NCBI GenBank assembly: GCA_903837495.1
Contig: CAILUT010000028.1
Location: 1 to 39,017 of the forward strand
Direction: 5' to 3'
Length of the DNA stretch: 39,017 nucleotides
Source of the DNA: an uncultured Flavobacteriales bacterium
Lineage (GTDB): Bacteria > Bacteroidota > Bacteroidia > CAIKAF01
In this document: positions 1 through 7,325 of the stretch, piece by piece
How the letters are laid out: each line of letters starts with the position of its first letter
Numbering within the stretch: position 1 is the stretch's first letter
Made by a program: the position numbers and the translations under genes
The notes under the pieces: generated by a model
Told to the model about the DNA's origin: nothing
What the model saw: the letters and a program-made list of their open reading frames with translations, nothing else
Database searches by the model: none

Positions 1-517
1 AGCGACGTTGGCTCCGGCCGGGTTTTATTACAACGCCGGCACGCCTCAAGCACCGCAATGGGCCTTGGTTCTGCCCAATCCTGCCAACACGGCCCTCAAC
101 ATGAACGGCTTCGCCATCGAAAACTTGGCCACTCCGGTAAATCCCGCCGATGCGGTAACCAAAGATTATGTGGACAACCAAATAATTAATGTGAGCGGCA
201 GCGGAGGAGGCTCCTGCCAATGTCCAACCATGATTACCGCTGAGTTTAGTAGTACCAATTTGGGAACGGCCATGCGGAACTGTTCTGCTCTGGTTCAGGG
301 TGGTCACAGCGATTGGCATCTTCCGGAATTAAAAGACCTCACCTATTTGCTTTCCTTTGATGCAGGGAACGTAACCAACAATACCTCTGGAAGTTATTTG
401 TGGACTAGGACAGAATCGAACAGCGGCAATGGTTATTTTGATGTATTCCGATTAAGCGATGGAAACATGAGTTACACAACAGGTGCAAGTAACTCAGCCT
501 ACCGCTGCGTCCGCTAA
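1..517 (+). CDS. Array copy 1 (5'-truncated by window): secreted DUF1566/Lcl-domain protein
   Basis: The reading frame is already open at base 2 and continues in the scaffold sequence shared by all array members, so the true start lies left of the window; the apparent TTG start at 8 is internal. What is visible is the end of the scaffold (fibre-like motif DAVTKDYVDNQI), a Gly/Ser hinge, a CQCP motif and a complete C-terminal DUF1566/Lcl-like domain: NCSAL, SDWHLPELKDL, LWTRTE, RLSDG and the terminal RCVR. The two Cys (in NCSAL and RCVR) are well placed for a disulfide. Its tip is of the same subtype as copies 6 and 11 (ELKDLT/DLKDIT signature), although those genes are not adjacent. The family is known as a secreted domain of poorly defined function; a ligand-binding role is inference. 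Confidence 0.85.
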   Translation, partial: ATLAPAGFYYNAGTPQAPQWALVLPNPANTALNMNGFAIENLATPVNPADAVTKDYVDNQIINVSGSGGGSCQCPTMITAEFSSTNLGTAMRNCSALVQGGHSDWHLPELKDLTYLLSFDAGNVTNNTSGSYLWTRTESNSGNGYFDVFRLSDGNMSYTTGASNSAYRCVR

Positions 518-526
518 ATTTTGTTT

Positions 527-1279
527 ATGAAAAAAAGCATATTTCTATTTTTTGTAGTCGTTTTACCCATAGTTGGTAGAACTCAAGGCGTAAAAATTTC
601 TCCCCAACCCGGAACGCCCGACCCTTCGGCGATTCTTGAAACCCAGGATAGCACCCGCGGGGTTTTAATGCCCAGGGTAAACCTGCAAAGCAGCACCGAT
701 GCGGTTACGATTGCCAACCCCGCCACCTCGTTGATGGTGTTCAACACCGGAACGACTTTGGCTCCAGCTGGATTTTACTACAACGCCGGCACGCCTCAGG
801 CTCCCCAATGGGCTTTGGTTTTACCCAATCCAGCGAACACGGCCCTAAACATGAACGGCTTTGCCATCGAAAACCTGGCCACTCCGGTAAATCCCGCCGA
901 TGCGGTTACCAAAGATTACGTGGACAACCAGATTATCAATGTGAGCGGCAGCGGTGGAGGCGGCTGCGCCTGTCCAACCATGCTCAGCAATGAATCGGTC
1001 TCAACAGTAAATTTAGCCACCGCCGCCCGCAACTGCGGCAATTTGGTAGAAGGTGGCTTTAGCGACTGGTATTTGCCAACCTTAGACGATGTCTTGTTGA
1101 TTTTATCCACTAATCCTGGCTCCATTTCAAACAACACATCTAGTAACCCAATTTGGACTCGAACCAAGGCCCAAGCCGGCAACGATGGGCGCTTTTACAA
1201 TTATATTCACCTATCCGATGGAAATACGAATTGGTCAATTTCAACCGGCGGAGGTATTTATTACCGTTGTGCCCGATAA
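527..1279 (+). CDS. Array copy 2: secreted DUF1566/Lcl-domain protein
   Basis: The protein has 250 residues. I chose the ATG at 527 over an in-frame TTG at 521 because it opens directly into a signal peptide (MKKSIFLFFVVV..., cleavage expected near TQ/GVK). The mature scaffold (GVKIS, SAILETQDSTRGVLMPRVNL, FYYNAG, LNMNGFAIENL, DAVTKDYVD) occupies about residues 20-145, followed by the hinge, CACP and a DUF1566-like tip with NCGNL, SDWYLPTLDDV, IWTRTK, HLSDG and the final RCAR. It starts 9 bp after the stop of copy 1 with no promoter-like motif between them, which suggests cotranscription. The signal peptide is unlike that of its neighbours although the scaffold is almost identical. Confidence 0.88.
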   Translation: MKKSIFLFFVVVLPIVGRTQGVKISPQPGTPDPSAILETQDSTRGVLMPRVNLQSSTDAVTIANPATSLMVFNTGTTLAPAGFYYNAGTPQAPQWALVLPNPANTALNMNGFAIENLATPVNPADAVTKDYVDNQIINVSGSGGGGCACPTMLSNESVSTVNLATAARNCGNLVEGGFSDWYLPTLDDVLLILSTNPGSISNNTSSNPIWTRTKAQAGNDGRFYNYIHLSDGNTNWSISTGGGIYYRCAR

Positions 1280-1291
1280 TTCTGCAACCGT

Positions 1292-2032
1292 ATGAAAAAT
1301 TCAGCTTTCCTCATTTTAGTATTGGGCATACTAACCTGCCCCTTACAAGCCCAAGGCGTTAAAATCTCTCCTCAACCAGGTACACCCGACCCATCGGCCA
1401 TTCTGGAAACCCAAGACAGCACCCGCGGAGTTTTAATGCCCCGAGTCAATTTGCAAAACCTGACCGATGCGGTTACGATTGCCAACCCCGCTACCTCGTT
1501 GATGGTGTTCAACACCGGAGCAACTTTGGCTCCGGCCGGGTTTTACTACAACGCCGGCACGCCCCAAGCCCCTCAATGGGCTTTGGTTCTGCCCAATCCT
1601 GCCAACACAAGCCTAAACATGAACGGCTTTGCCATTGAAAACTTGGCCACTCCGGTAAACCCCGCCGATGCGGTTACCAAAGATTACGTGGACAACCAGA
1701 TTATTGGAGTAAGCGGCAGTGGGGGCTTAGCCATGCCTACCGAACTTTCGCAGCAATCGGCCACTCAAGTGAACGCGGCTACGGCCGCCCGAAATTGTTC
1801 TGCCCTGGTTGAAAACGGCCACAGCGACTGGTATTTGCCCAGCTACGACGAGATTTTCTACTTGCTTTCTTTTAATGCGGGCAATATTCCCAACAATACT
1901 TCGGCCAGCGACATTTGGACACGCGACAAAAGCCCAACCGCCGACAACTACCAGATTTTCATGCGGCTTTCCGACGGACAATCATGGAGAACAAACCACG
2001 GGGGCCTATATTTCTATCGTTGTGCTCGATAA
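1292..2032 (+). CDS. Array copy 3: secreted DUF1566/Lcl-domain protein, Cys-less linker
   Basis: This 246-residue protein has a signal peptide of about 21 residues (MKNSAFLILVLG...QAQ), then the common scaffold. The linker after the Gly/Ser hinge reads LAMPTE instead of the CxCP motif, a trait shared with copies 4 and 5. The tip contains NCSALVENGHSDWYLP, YDEIFYLLS, IWTRDK, RLSDG and RCAR. A tract of about 50 bp around 1440-1492 (encoding the LQNLTDAVTIANP stretch) is identical to copy 9, six genes away, but differs from the direct neighbours. The spacer to copy 2 is 12 bp. Confidence 0.88.
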   Translation: MKNSAFLILVLGILTCPLQAQGVKISPQPGTPDPSAILETQDSTRGVLMPRVNLQNLTDAVTIANPATSLMVFNTGATLAPAGFYYNAGTPQAPQWALVLPNPANTSLNMNGFAIENLATPVNPADAVTKDYVDNQIIGVSGSGGLAMPTELSQQSATQVNAATAARNCSALVENGHSDWYLPSYDEIFYLLSFNAGNIPNNTSASDIWTRDKSPTADNYQIFMRLSDGQSWRTNHGGLYFYRCAR

Positions 2033-2041
2033 CCCATTTTT

Positions 2042-2782
2042 ATGAAAAAAATCCCCTTCTTCTTATTCCTTCTGTTTGGAAATGGAATAATTGCCCAAGG
2101 CGTCAAAATATCGCCCCAACCTGGGACGCCCGACCCTTCGGCGATTCTTGAAACCCAGGATAGCACCCGCGGGGTTTTAATGCCCAGGGTAAACCTGCTA
2201 AGCAGCACCGATGCGGTTACGATTGCCAACCCCGCCACCTCGCTGATGGTGTTCAACACCGGTACAACCTTGGCGCCGGCTGGGTTTTACTACAACGCCG
2301 GCACGCCCCAGGCTCCCCAATGGGCTTTGGTTCTGCCCAATCCCGCCAACACGGCCCTAAACATGAATGGTTTTGCCATTGAAAACCTGGCCACACCCGT
2401 AAACCCCGCCGATGCCGTAACAAAAGACTATGTGGACAACCAGATTATTGGTGTGAGTGGCAGCGGAGGTATAGCTATGCCTACCCAGTTGTCTCAGGAA
2501 TCCCTTTCAGCGGTAACTCTAACCACTGCAGCACGAAATTGTTCTGCATTGATAGAATCGGGGCACAGCGATTGGTTCTTACCTGCTCTAGATGAAATTT
2601 TGTATCTGTTATCAAAAGACGCCGGTTCCGTACCGAACAACACTTCGGTAACGACGCTATGGACCCGAACCAAAATGCCGCATGGAACAAATTCTGGATT
2701 CTATTTAATTTTAAGGCTTTCCGATGGCAGCACTGGGGCCGACTATGCCTATGGAAATCAATATTACCGTTGCGCACGTTAA
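2042..2782 (+). CDS. Array copy 4: secreted DUF1566/Lcl-domain protein, Cys-less linker
   Basis: The product has 246 residues with the signal peptide MKKIPFFLFLLFG...IAQ. The linker is IAMPTQ, and the tip carries NCSALIESGHSDWFLP, LDEILYLLS, LWTRTK, RLSDG and RCAR. Over the first half of the scaffold its DNA is nearly identical to copy 5 (about 2120-2290 against 2880-3050, with only a couple of differences visible). The tips of the two genes have diverged clearly, including many replacement changes and length differences. The gap to the previous stop is 9 bp. Confidence 0.88.
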   Translation: MKKIPFFLFLLFGNGIIAQGVKISPQPGTPDPSAILETQDSTRGVLMPRVNLLSSTDAVTIANPATSLMVFNTGTTLAPAGFYYNAGTPQAPQWALVLPNPANTALNMNGFAIENLATPVNPADAVTKDYVDNQIIGVSGSGGIAMPTQLSQESLSAVTLTTAARNCSALIESGHSDWFLPALDEILYLLSKDAGSVPNNTSVTTLWTRTKMPHGTNSGFYLILRLSDGSTGADYAYGNQYYRCAR

Positions 2783-2792
2783 GCATGAAATT

Positions 2793-3536
2793 ATGAAGAA
2801 GTTCAAAATCATTGTAATCGTAGGGATAGGCTTTTTGTTTGATTCTCTTCATGCTCAAGGCGTAAAAATATCTCCCCAACCTGGCACGCCCGATCCTTCG
2901 GCGATTCTTGAAACCCAGGATAGCACCCGCGGGGTTTTAATGCCCAGGGTAAACCTGCAAAGCAGCACCGATGCGGTTACCATTGCCAACCCCGCCACCT
3001 CGCTGATGGTGTTCAACACCGGTACAACCTTGGCGCCGGCTGGGTTTTACTACAACGCCGGTACGCCTCAAGCACCGCAATGGGCTTTGGTTCTGCCCAA
3101 TCCAGCGAACACGGCCCTAAACATGAACGGCTTCGCCATTGAAAACTTGGCCACTCCGGTAAACCCCGCCGATGCGGTTACCAAAGATTACGTGGACAAC
3201 CAGATTGTTGGGGTAAGCGGCAGCGGAGGCTTGGCCATGCCCACCGAACTTTCTCTACAGTCGGCTACCCAAGTGAATGTAGCCACAGCCGCCCGAAATT
3301 GTTCGGCCTTGGTTGAAAACGGGCACAGCGATTGGTATTTGCCTTCTTTTGACCAAATCATGTATTTGCTCTCGATAGATGCCGGGGCAATACCCAACAA
3401 TACTGCTGGAAACGATATTTGGACTCGGGACCGAAGTCCTTCCAACAATGATTACCACGTGCTTATGCGTCTTTCCGATGGATATAGTTGGACAACTTAT
3501 GGCTATTCATCCCGTTTTTACCGCTGCGCACGCTAA
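2793..3536 (+). CDS. Array copy 5: secreted DUF1566/Lcl-domain protein, Cys-less linker
   Basis: An upstream in-frame ATG at 2724 would start inside copy 4, so I use the ATG at 2793, which opens a signal peptide (MKKFKIIVIVGIGF...HAQ) and gives 247 residues. The linker is LAMPTE. The tip (NCSALVENGHSDWYLP, FDQIMYLLS, IWTRDR, RLSDG, RCAR) is the closest relative of the tip of copy 3, while its scaffold DNA is closest to copy 4. This mismatch in relationships is a sign of exchange between genes. Confidence 0.88.
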   Translation: MKKFKIIVIVGIGFLFDSLHAQGVKISPQPGTPDPSAILETQDSTRGVLMPRVNLQSSTDAVTIANPATSLMVFNTGTTLAPAGFYYNAGTPQAPQWALVLPNPANTALNMNGFAIENLATPVNPADAVTKDYVDNQIVGVSGSGGLAMPTELSLQSATQVNVATAARNCSALVENGHSDWYLPSFDQIMYLLSIDAGAIPNNTAGNDIWTRDRSPSNNDYHVLMRLSDGYSWTTYGYSSRFYRCAR

Positions 3537-3547
3537 ACCCAAGATCT

Positions 3548-4285
3548 ATGAAACCCATTTTTATCTGCCTTATAGCCTGCGTAAGTTCTACGCTGATTGC
3601 CCAGGGAGTCAAAATCTCTCCCACGCCCGGAACGCCCGACCCCTCGGCCATTCTGGAAACCCAAGACAGCACCCGCGGGGTTTTAATGCCCAGGGTAAAC
3701 CTGCAAAGCAGCACCGATGCTGCAACCATTGCCAACCCCGCCACCTCGCTGATGGTGTTCAACACCGGAACGACTTTGGCTCCCGCCGGGTTTTACTACA
3801 ACGCCGGCACGCCTCAAGCTCCCCAATGGGCTTTGGTTCTGCCCAACCCCGCCAACACGGCCTTAAACATGAACGGCTTCGCCATTGAAAACCTGGCCAC
3901 TCCCGTAAACCCCGCCGATGCGGTAACCAAAGATTACGTGGACAACCAGATAATTAATGTGAGCGGCAGCGGCGGCGGAGCTTGCCATTGTCCGACCATG
4001 ATGACCGATGAATTTAGTGGAACCAATATCGCAACTGCCATGAGAAATTGTTCGAATCTGAATCAAGGCGGATTTAGCGATTGGTACCTCCCAGACCTTA
4101 AAGACATTACGTTTATCCTTTCTTTTGATTCTGGAAGTATAGCCAACAACACCTCTGGAAATTACATTTGGACCCGCTCCGAATTGAGTAGCTATGGGGG
4201 CAACTTCTATATATTTCGATTCAGCGATGGATATCTAAATTCAAGCTATGGAAACAGTACTTATGTATATCGCTGCGTCCGATAA
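3548..4285 (+). CDS. Array copy 6: secreted DUF1566/Lcl-domain protein
   Basis: The 245-residue product starts at the ATG at 3548; the longer frame from 3488 would overlap copy 5 and destroy the signal peptide (MKPIFICLIACVSS...IAQ). The linker is CHCP. The tip (MRNCSNL, SDWYLPDLKDITFILS, IWTRSE, RFSDG, RCVR) groups with copies 1 and 11. Its scaffold is a visible mosaic: around 3640-3670 it carries the variant seen in copies 3, 10 and 11 (CCATTCTGGAAACC), and around 3680-3710 it switches to the variant of copies 2, 4 and 5 (GCCCAGGGTAAAC). Confidence 0.88.
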   Translation: MKPIFICLIACVSSTLIAQGVKISPTPGTPDPSAILETQDSTRGVLMPRVNLQSSTDAATIANPATSLMVFNTGTTLAPAGFYYNAGTPQAPQWALVLPNPANTALNMNGFAIENLATPVNPADAVTKDYVDNQIINVSGSGGGACHCPTMMTDEFSGTNIATAMRNCSNLNQGGFSDWYLPDLKDITFILSFDSGSIANNTSGNYIWTRSELSSYGGNFYIFRFSDGYLNSSYGNSTYVYRCVR

Positions 4286-4295
4286 ATCGTCTAGC

Positions 4296-5039
4296 ATGAA
4301 CAAAGCATTTTTCTTACTCTTCCTTTTGGGATTTAATCTATCCGCCCAGGGAGTCAAAATCTCGCCCCAACCCGGCACCCCCGACCCATCGGCCATTCTG
4401 GAAACCCAAGACACCGCCAGAGGCGTTCTAATGCCGCGCGTAAACCTACAAAGCAGCACCGATGGGCTAACCATTTCTAGCCCCGCCACCTCGCTCATGG
4501 TTTTCAATACAGGAACTGTATTGGCTCCCGCCGGGTTTTACTACAACGCCGGCACGCCTCAAGCTCCCCAATGGGCTTTGGTTCTGCCCAATCCCGCCAA
4601 CACGGCCCTAAACATGAACGGCTTCGCCATTGAAAACCTGGCCACTCCGGTAAACCCCGCCGATGCGGTAACCAAAGATTACGTGGACAACCAGATTATC
4701 AATGTGAGCGGCAGCGGCGGCGGAGCTTGCCATTGCCCTACCATGATGAGCGATCATTCGGCCAGCACCTACACCCTGATTGGCGCTGTGGATTATTGCC
4801 TAAATCTAACCGAGGGTGGTTTTTCCGATTGGTATTTGCCAACCTTCGAAGAAGTTTTAATTGTTCGCCGGAATCCCGCTACACCCATATTAAATTCGGG
4901 TTCAAATTCTGATGTTTGGTGTTTAGGTCAAATGGGAGGAAGTGCCCAACTTTATCCTATTTATTACCAATTGTCGTCCCTAAATAACAACAGCACAAGC
5001 AGTATTGGCAGTTCATTCCGCGCTCGCTGCGTTCGCTAA
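4296..5039 (+). CDS. Array copy 7: secreted DUF1566/Lcl-domain protein, WC-type tip
   Basis: The protein has 247 residues with the signal peptide MNKAFFLLFLLGFNLSAQ. The scaffold is slightly more divergent here (TARGVLM, DGLTISSPATS). The linker is CHCP. The tip belongs to a different subtype shared with copies 9 and 10: the usual IWTR is replaced by VWCLGQ, adding a Cys, and the region before it reads VRRNPATPILN instead of the LLS...NNTS stretch. It ends RCVR. The extra Cys may pair with DYC at the start of the tip, giving a different disulfide plan. Confidence 0.87.
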   Translation: MNKAFFLLFLLGFNLSAQGVKISPQPGTPDPSAILETQDTARGVLMPRVNLQSSTDGLTISSPATSLMVFNTGTVLAPAGFYYNAGTPQAPQWALVLPNPANTALNMNGFAIENLATPVNPADAVTKDYVDNQIINVSGSGGGACHCPTMMSDHSASTYTLIGAVDYCLNLTEGGFSDWYLPTFEEVLIVRRNPATPILNSGSNSDVWCLGQMGGSAQLYPIYYQLSSLNNNSTSSIGSSFRARCVR

Positions 5040-5049
5040 AACCAATAGC

Positions 5050-5790
5050 ATGATCAAATTCATACTTCCTATTTTATGTTTCTCGGCGCATGTGTCAGCC
5101 CAAGGGGTGAAAATCTCGCCCCAACCCGGAACGCCCGACCCCTCCGCCATTCTGGAAACCCAAGATACCACCCGCGGCGTTTTAATGCCCCGAGTGAACC
5201 TGCAAAACAGCACCGATGCGGCAACCATTGCCAACCCCGCTACCTCGTTGGTGGTGTTCAATACAGGAGCAACCTTGGCTCCAGCCGGGTTTTACTACAA
5301 CGCCGGCACGCCCCAATCGCCCCAATGGGCTTTGGTTCTGCCCAATCCCGCCAACACGGCCTTAAACATGAATGGCTTCGCCATTGAAAACCTGGCCACT
5401 CCCGTAAACCCCGCCGATGCGGTAACCAAAGATTACGTGGACAATCAGATTATCAATGTAAGCGGCAGCGGTGGCGGAGCCTACCCTACTCAGGTTTCCG
5501 CCGAATCTGCCAACTCCATGAATTTTGGAAATGCAGTTCGCTACTGCAATGCCTTAAACCAAGGTGGACATACCGATTGGTACATACCAACCTTGGACGA
5601 ATTGATTCATGTTATTTCAAAAGGTGGGGTGTCCGTTTCAAACAACGCGAGCGCTAACTTGATATGGACAAGCAATCCTGCTCAGGTCAATGGTTACAAT
5701 TCGCCCTATTATCTGGTTTACAGATTTAGCGATGGATACCAAGAATATTACTACCACTCCAACAACGGATTCGTTCGCTGTGTCCGTTAA
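5050..5790 (+). CDS. Array copy 8: secreted DUF1566/Lcl-domain protein, Cys-less linker
   Basis: The 246-residue product starts at the ATG at 5050 (signal peptide MIKFILPILCFSAHVSAQ). Its linker is AYPTQ, without the CxCP motif. The tip has VRYCNAL, TDWYIPTLDELIHVIS, IWTSN, YRFSDG and RCVR, and does not fall cleanly with either main tip subtype. The 5' part of its scaffold (about 5118-5193) is identical or nearly so to the following gene, copy 9, whereas their signal peptides and tips differ. Confidence 0.87.
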   Translation: MIKFILPILCFSAHVSAQGVKISPQPGTPDPSAILETQDTTRGVLMPRVNLQNSTDAATIANPATSLVVFNTGATLAPAGFYYNAGTPQSPQWALVLPNPANTALNMNGFAIENLATPVNPADAVTKDYVDNQIINVSGSGGGAYPTQVSAESANSMNFGNAVRYCNALNQGGHTDWYIPTLDELIHVISKGGVSVSNNASANLIWTSNPAQVNGYNSPYYLVYRFSDGYQEYYYHSNNGFVRCVR

Positions 5791-5803
5791 TGCCCAACCA
5801 GCC

Positions 5804-6553
5804 ATGAAACACCTTATTTGCACTACTCTATTTTTATGGTTTGCGCTTGGCAACAAAGCCCAGGGCGTAAAAATCTCGCCCCAACCCGGAACGCCCGACC
5901 CCTCCGCCATTCTGGAAACCCAAGATACCACCCGCGGCGTTTTAATGCCCCGAGTCAATTTGCAAAACCTGACCGATGCGGTTACGATTGCCAACCCCGC
6001 CACCTCGCTGATGGTGTTCAACACTGGCACAACTTTGGCTCCCGCCGGGTTTTACTACAACGCCGGCACGCCCCAAGCTCCCCAATGGGCTTTGGTTCTG
6101 CCCAACCCCGCCAACACAAACCTAAACATGAACGGTTTTGCCATTGAAAACCTGGCCACTCCGGTAAATCCCGCCGATGCGGTAACCAAAGATTACGTGG
6201 ACAACCAGATTATCAATGTGAGCGGAAGCGGAAGCGGTGGAGCCTGTTTTTGCCCAAGCATGATGAGCAACGAATCGGCCCAAGCAATGACCTTTCTTGC
6301 AGCCAATACCTATTGCAGAACCCTTTCTGAAAACGGTTTTACCGATTGGCAAATGCCCAACACTCTTGAAATTTTCAACCTGTTTCGAAATCCAGCCGCA
6401 ACCATCCCAAATATGAATTCTGCAAACAATTTTTGGTGCCTTTCCCAGCCTGGCGGCAACAATACTATGCAAACCTGGTACTTTCGATTCAGCGATTTAA
6501 TTCAGGGCAGCACAAGCATTAACAGCAATTACCATGCCCGATGCGTCCGTTAA
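5804..6553 (+). CDS. Array copy 9: secreted DUF1566/Lcl-domain protein, WC-type tip
   Basis: I place the start at the ATG at 5804 (signal peptide MKHLICTTLFLWFALGNKAQ), giving 249 residues; the longer frame from 5690 runs through the tip of copy 8. The hinge is extended (SGSGSGG) and followed by CFCP. The tip is of the WC subtype (TYCRTL, TDWQMPNTLEIFNLF, FWCLSQ, RFSDL, RCVR). The scaffold DNA is a clear chimera: about 5878-5950 matches copy 8 and about 5950-6000 matches copy 3. Confidence 0.87.
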   Translation: MKHLICTTLFLWFALGNKAQGVKISPQPGTPDPSAILETQDTTRGVLMPRVNLQNLTDAVTIANPATSLMVFNTGTTLAPAGFYYNAGTPQAPQWALVLPNPANTNLNMNGFAIENLATPVNPADAVTKDYVDNQIINVSGSGSGGACFCPSMMSNESAQAMTFLAANTYCRTLSENGFTDWQMPNTLEIFNLFRNPAATIPNMNSANNFWCLSQPGGNNTMQTWYFRFSDLIQGSTSINSNYHARCVR

Positions 6554-6567
6554 ACCATATCTTTCCC

Positions 6568-7311
6568 ATGAAACACCTACTCTACTCTGCTCTATTCTTT
6601 TTTCTGCCAATGGCAAGCCAAGCCCAGGGCGTAAAAATCTCGCCCCAACCCGGCACGCCCGACCCCTCGGCCATTCTGGAAACCCAAGACAGCACCCGCG
6701 GGGTTTTAATGCCCCGAGTAAACCTGCAAAGCAGCACCGATGCGGTTACCATTGCCAACCCCGCCACCTCGCTGATGGTGTTCAACACCGGAACGACGCT
6801 TGCTCCCGCCGGGTTTTACTACAACGCCGGCACGCCTCAATCGCCCCAATGGGCTTTGGTTCTGCCCAACCCCGCCAACACAAACCTAAACATGAACGGC
6901 TTTGCCATTGAAAACCTGGCCACTCCCGTAAATCCCGCCGATGCGGTAACCAAAGATTATGTGGACAATCAGATTATCAATGTGAGCGGCAGCGGCGGCG
7001 GAACATGCATTTGCCCAAACATGGTTAGCGATGAATCGGCCCAATCCATGAATTTCCACGCCGCCATTACGTATTGCCAAAACCTGAACGAAAGCGGGTT
7101 CTCGGACTGGAGATTCCCTAACGTACTTGAACTGTTGGACGCTTTTCGCAACGCTTCCGTACCTGTTACCAACCCTACTTCAGGGAATTGGATTTGGTGC
7201 TTTTCCAATCCTGGACAAACCCATTATTATCATTGGAACACAAAGTTCAGCGACTTTGGAAGTACTCAATTTAGCACCACCAACAACCAATACGCCCGCT
7301 GCGTCCGTTAA
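6568..7311 (+). CDS. Array copy 10: secreted DUF1566/Lcl-domain protein, WC-type tip
   Basis: The product has 247 residues, starting at the ATG at 6568. The signal peptide (MKHLLYSALFFFLPMASQAQ) is identical at protein level to that of copy 11, the only such pair in the array, pointing to a recent duplication of the 5' end. The tip however is the WC subtype (TYCQNL, SDWRFPNVLELLDAF, WIWCFSN, KFSDF, RCVR), close to copy 9 and very unlike copy 11. The linker is CICP. The same leader carrying two unrelated tips is direct evidence of modular exchange. Confidence 0.88.
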   Translation: MKHLLYSALFFFLPMASQAQGVKISPQPGTPDPSAILETQDSTRGVLMPRVNLQSSTDAVTIANPATSLMVFNTGTTLAPAGFYYNAGTPQSPQWALVLPNPANTNLNMNGFAIENLATPVNPADAVTKDYVDNQIINVSGSGGGTCICPNMVSDESAQSMNFHAAITYCQNLNESGFSDWRFPNVLELLDAFRNASVPVTNPTSGNWIWCFSNPGQTHYYHWNTKFSDFGSTQFSTTNNQYARCVR

Positions 7312-7325
7312 TTCAAAACCTACCC

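Noticed and set aside
2481-2879. Minus-strand ORF opposite array copies 4 and 5, and similar frames repeated along the array
   Set aside because: They recur because the scaffold repeats; all are antisense shadows without ribosome-binding sites or family resemblance.
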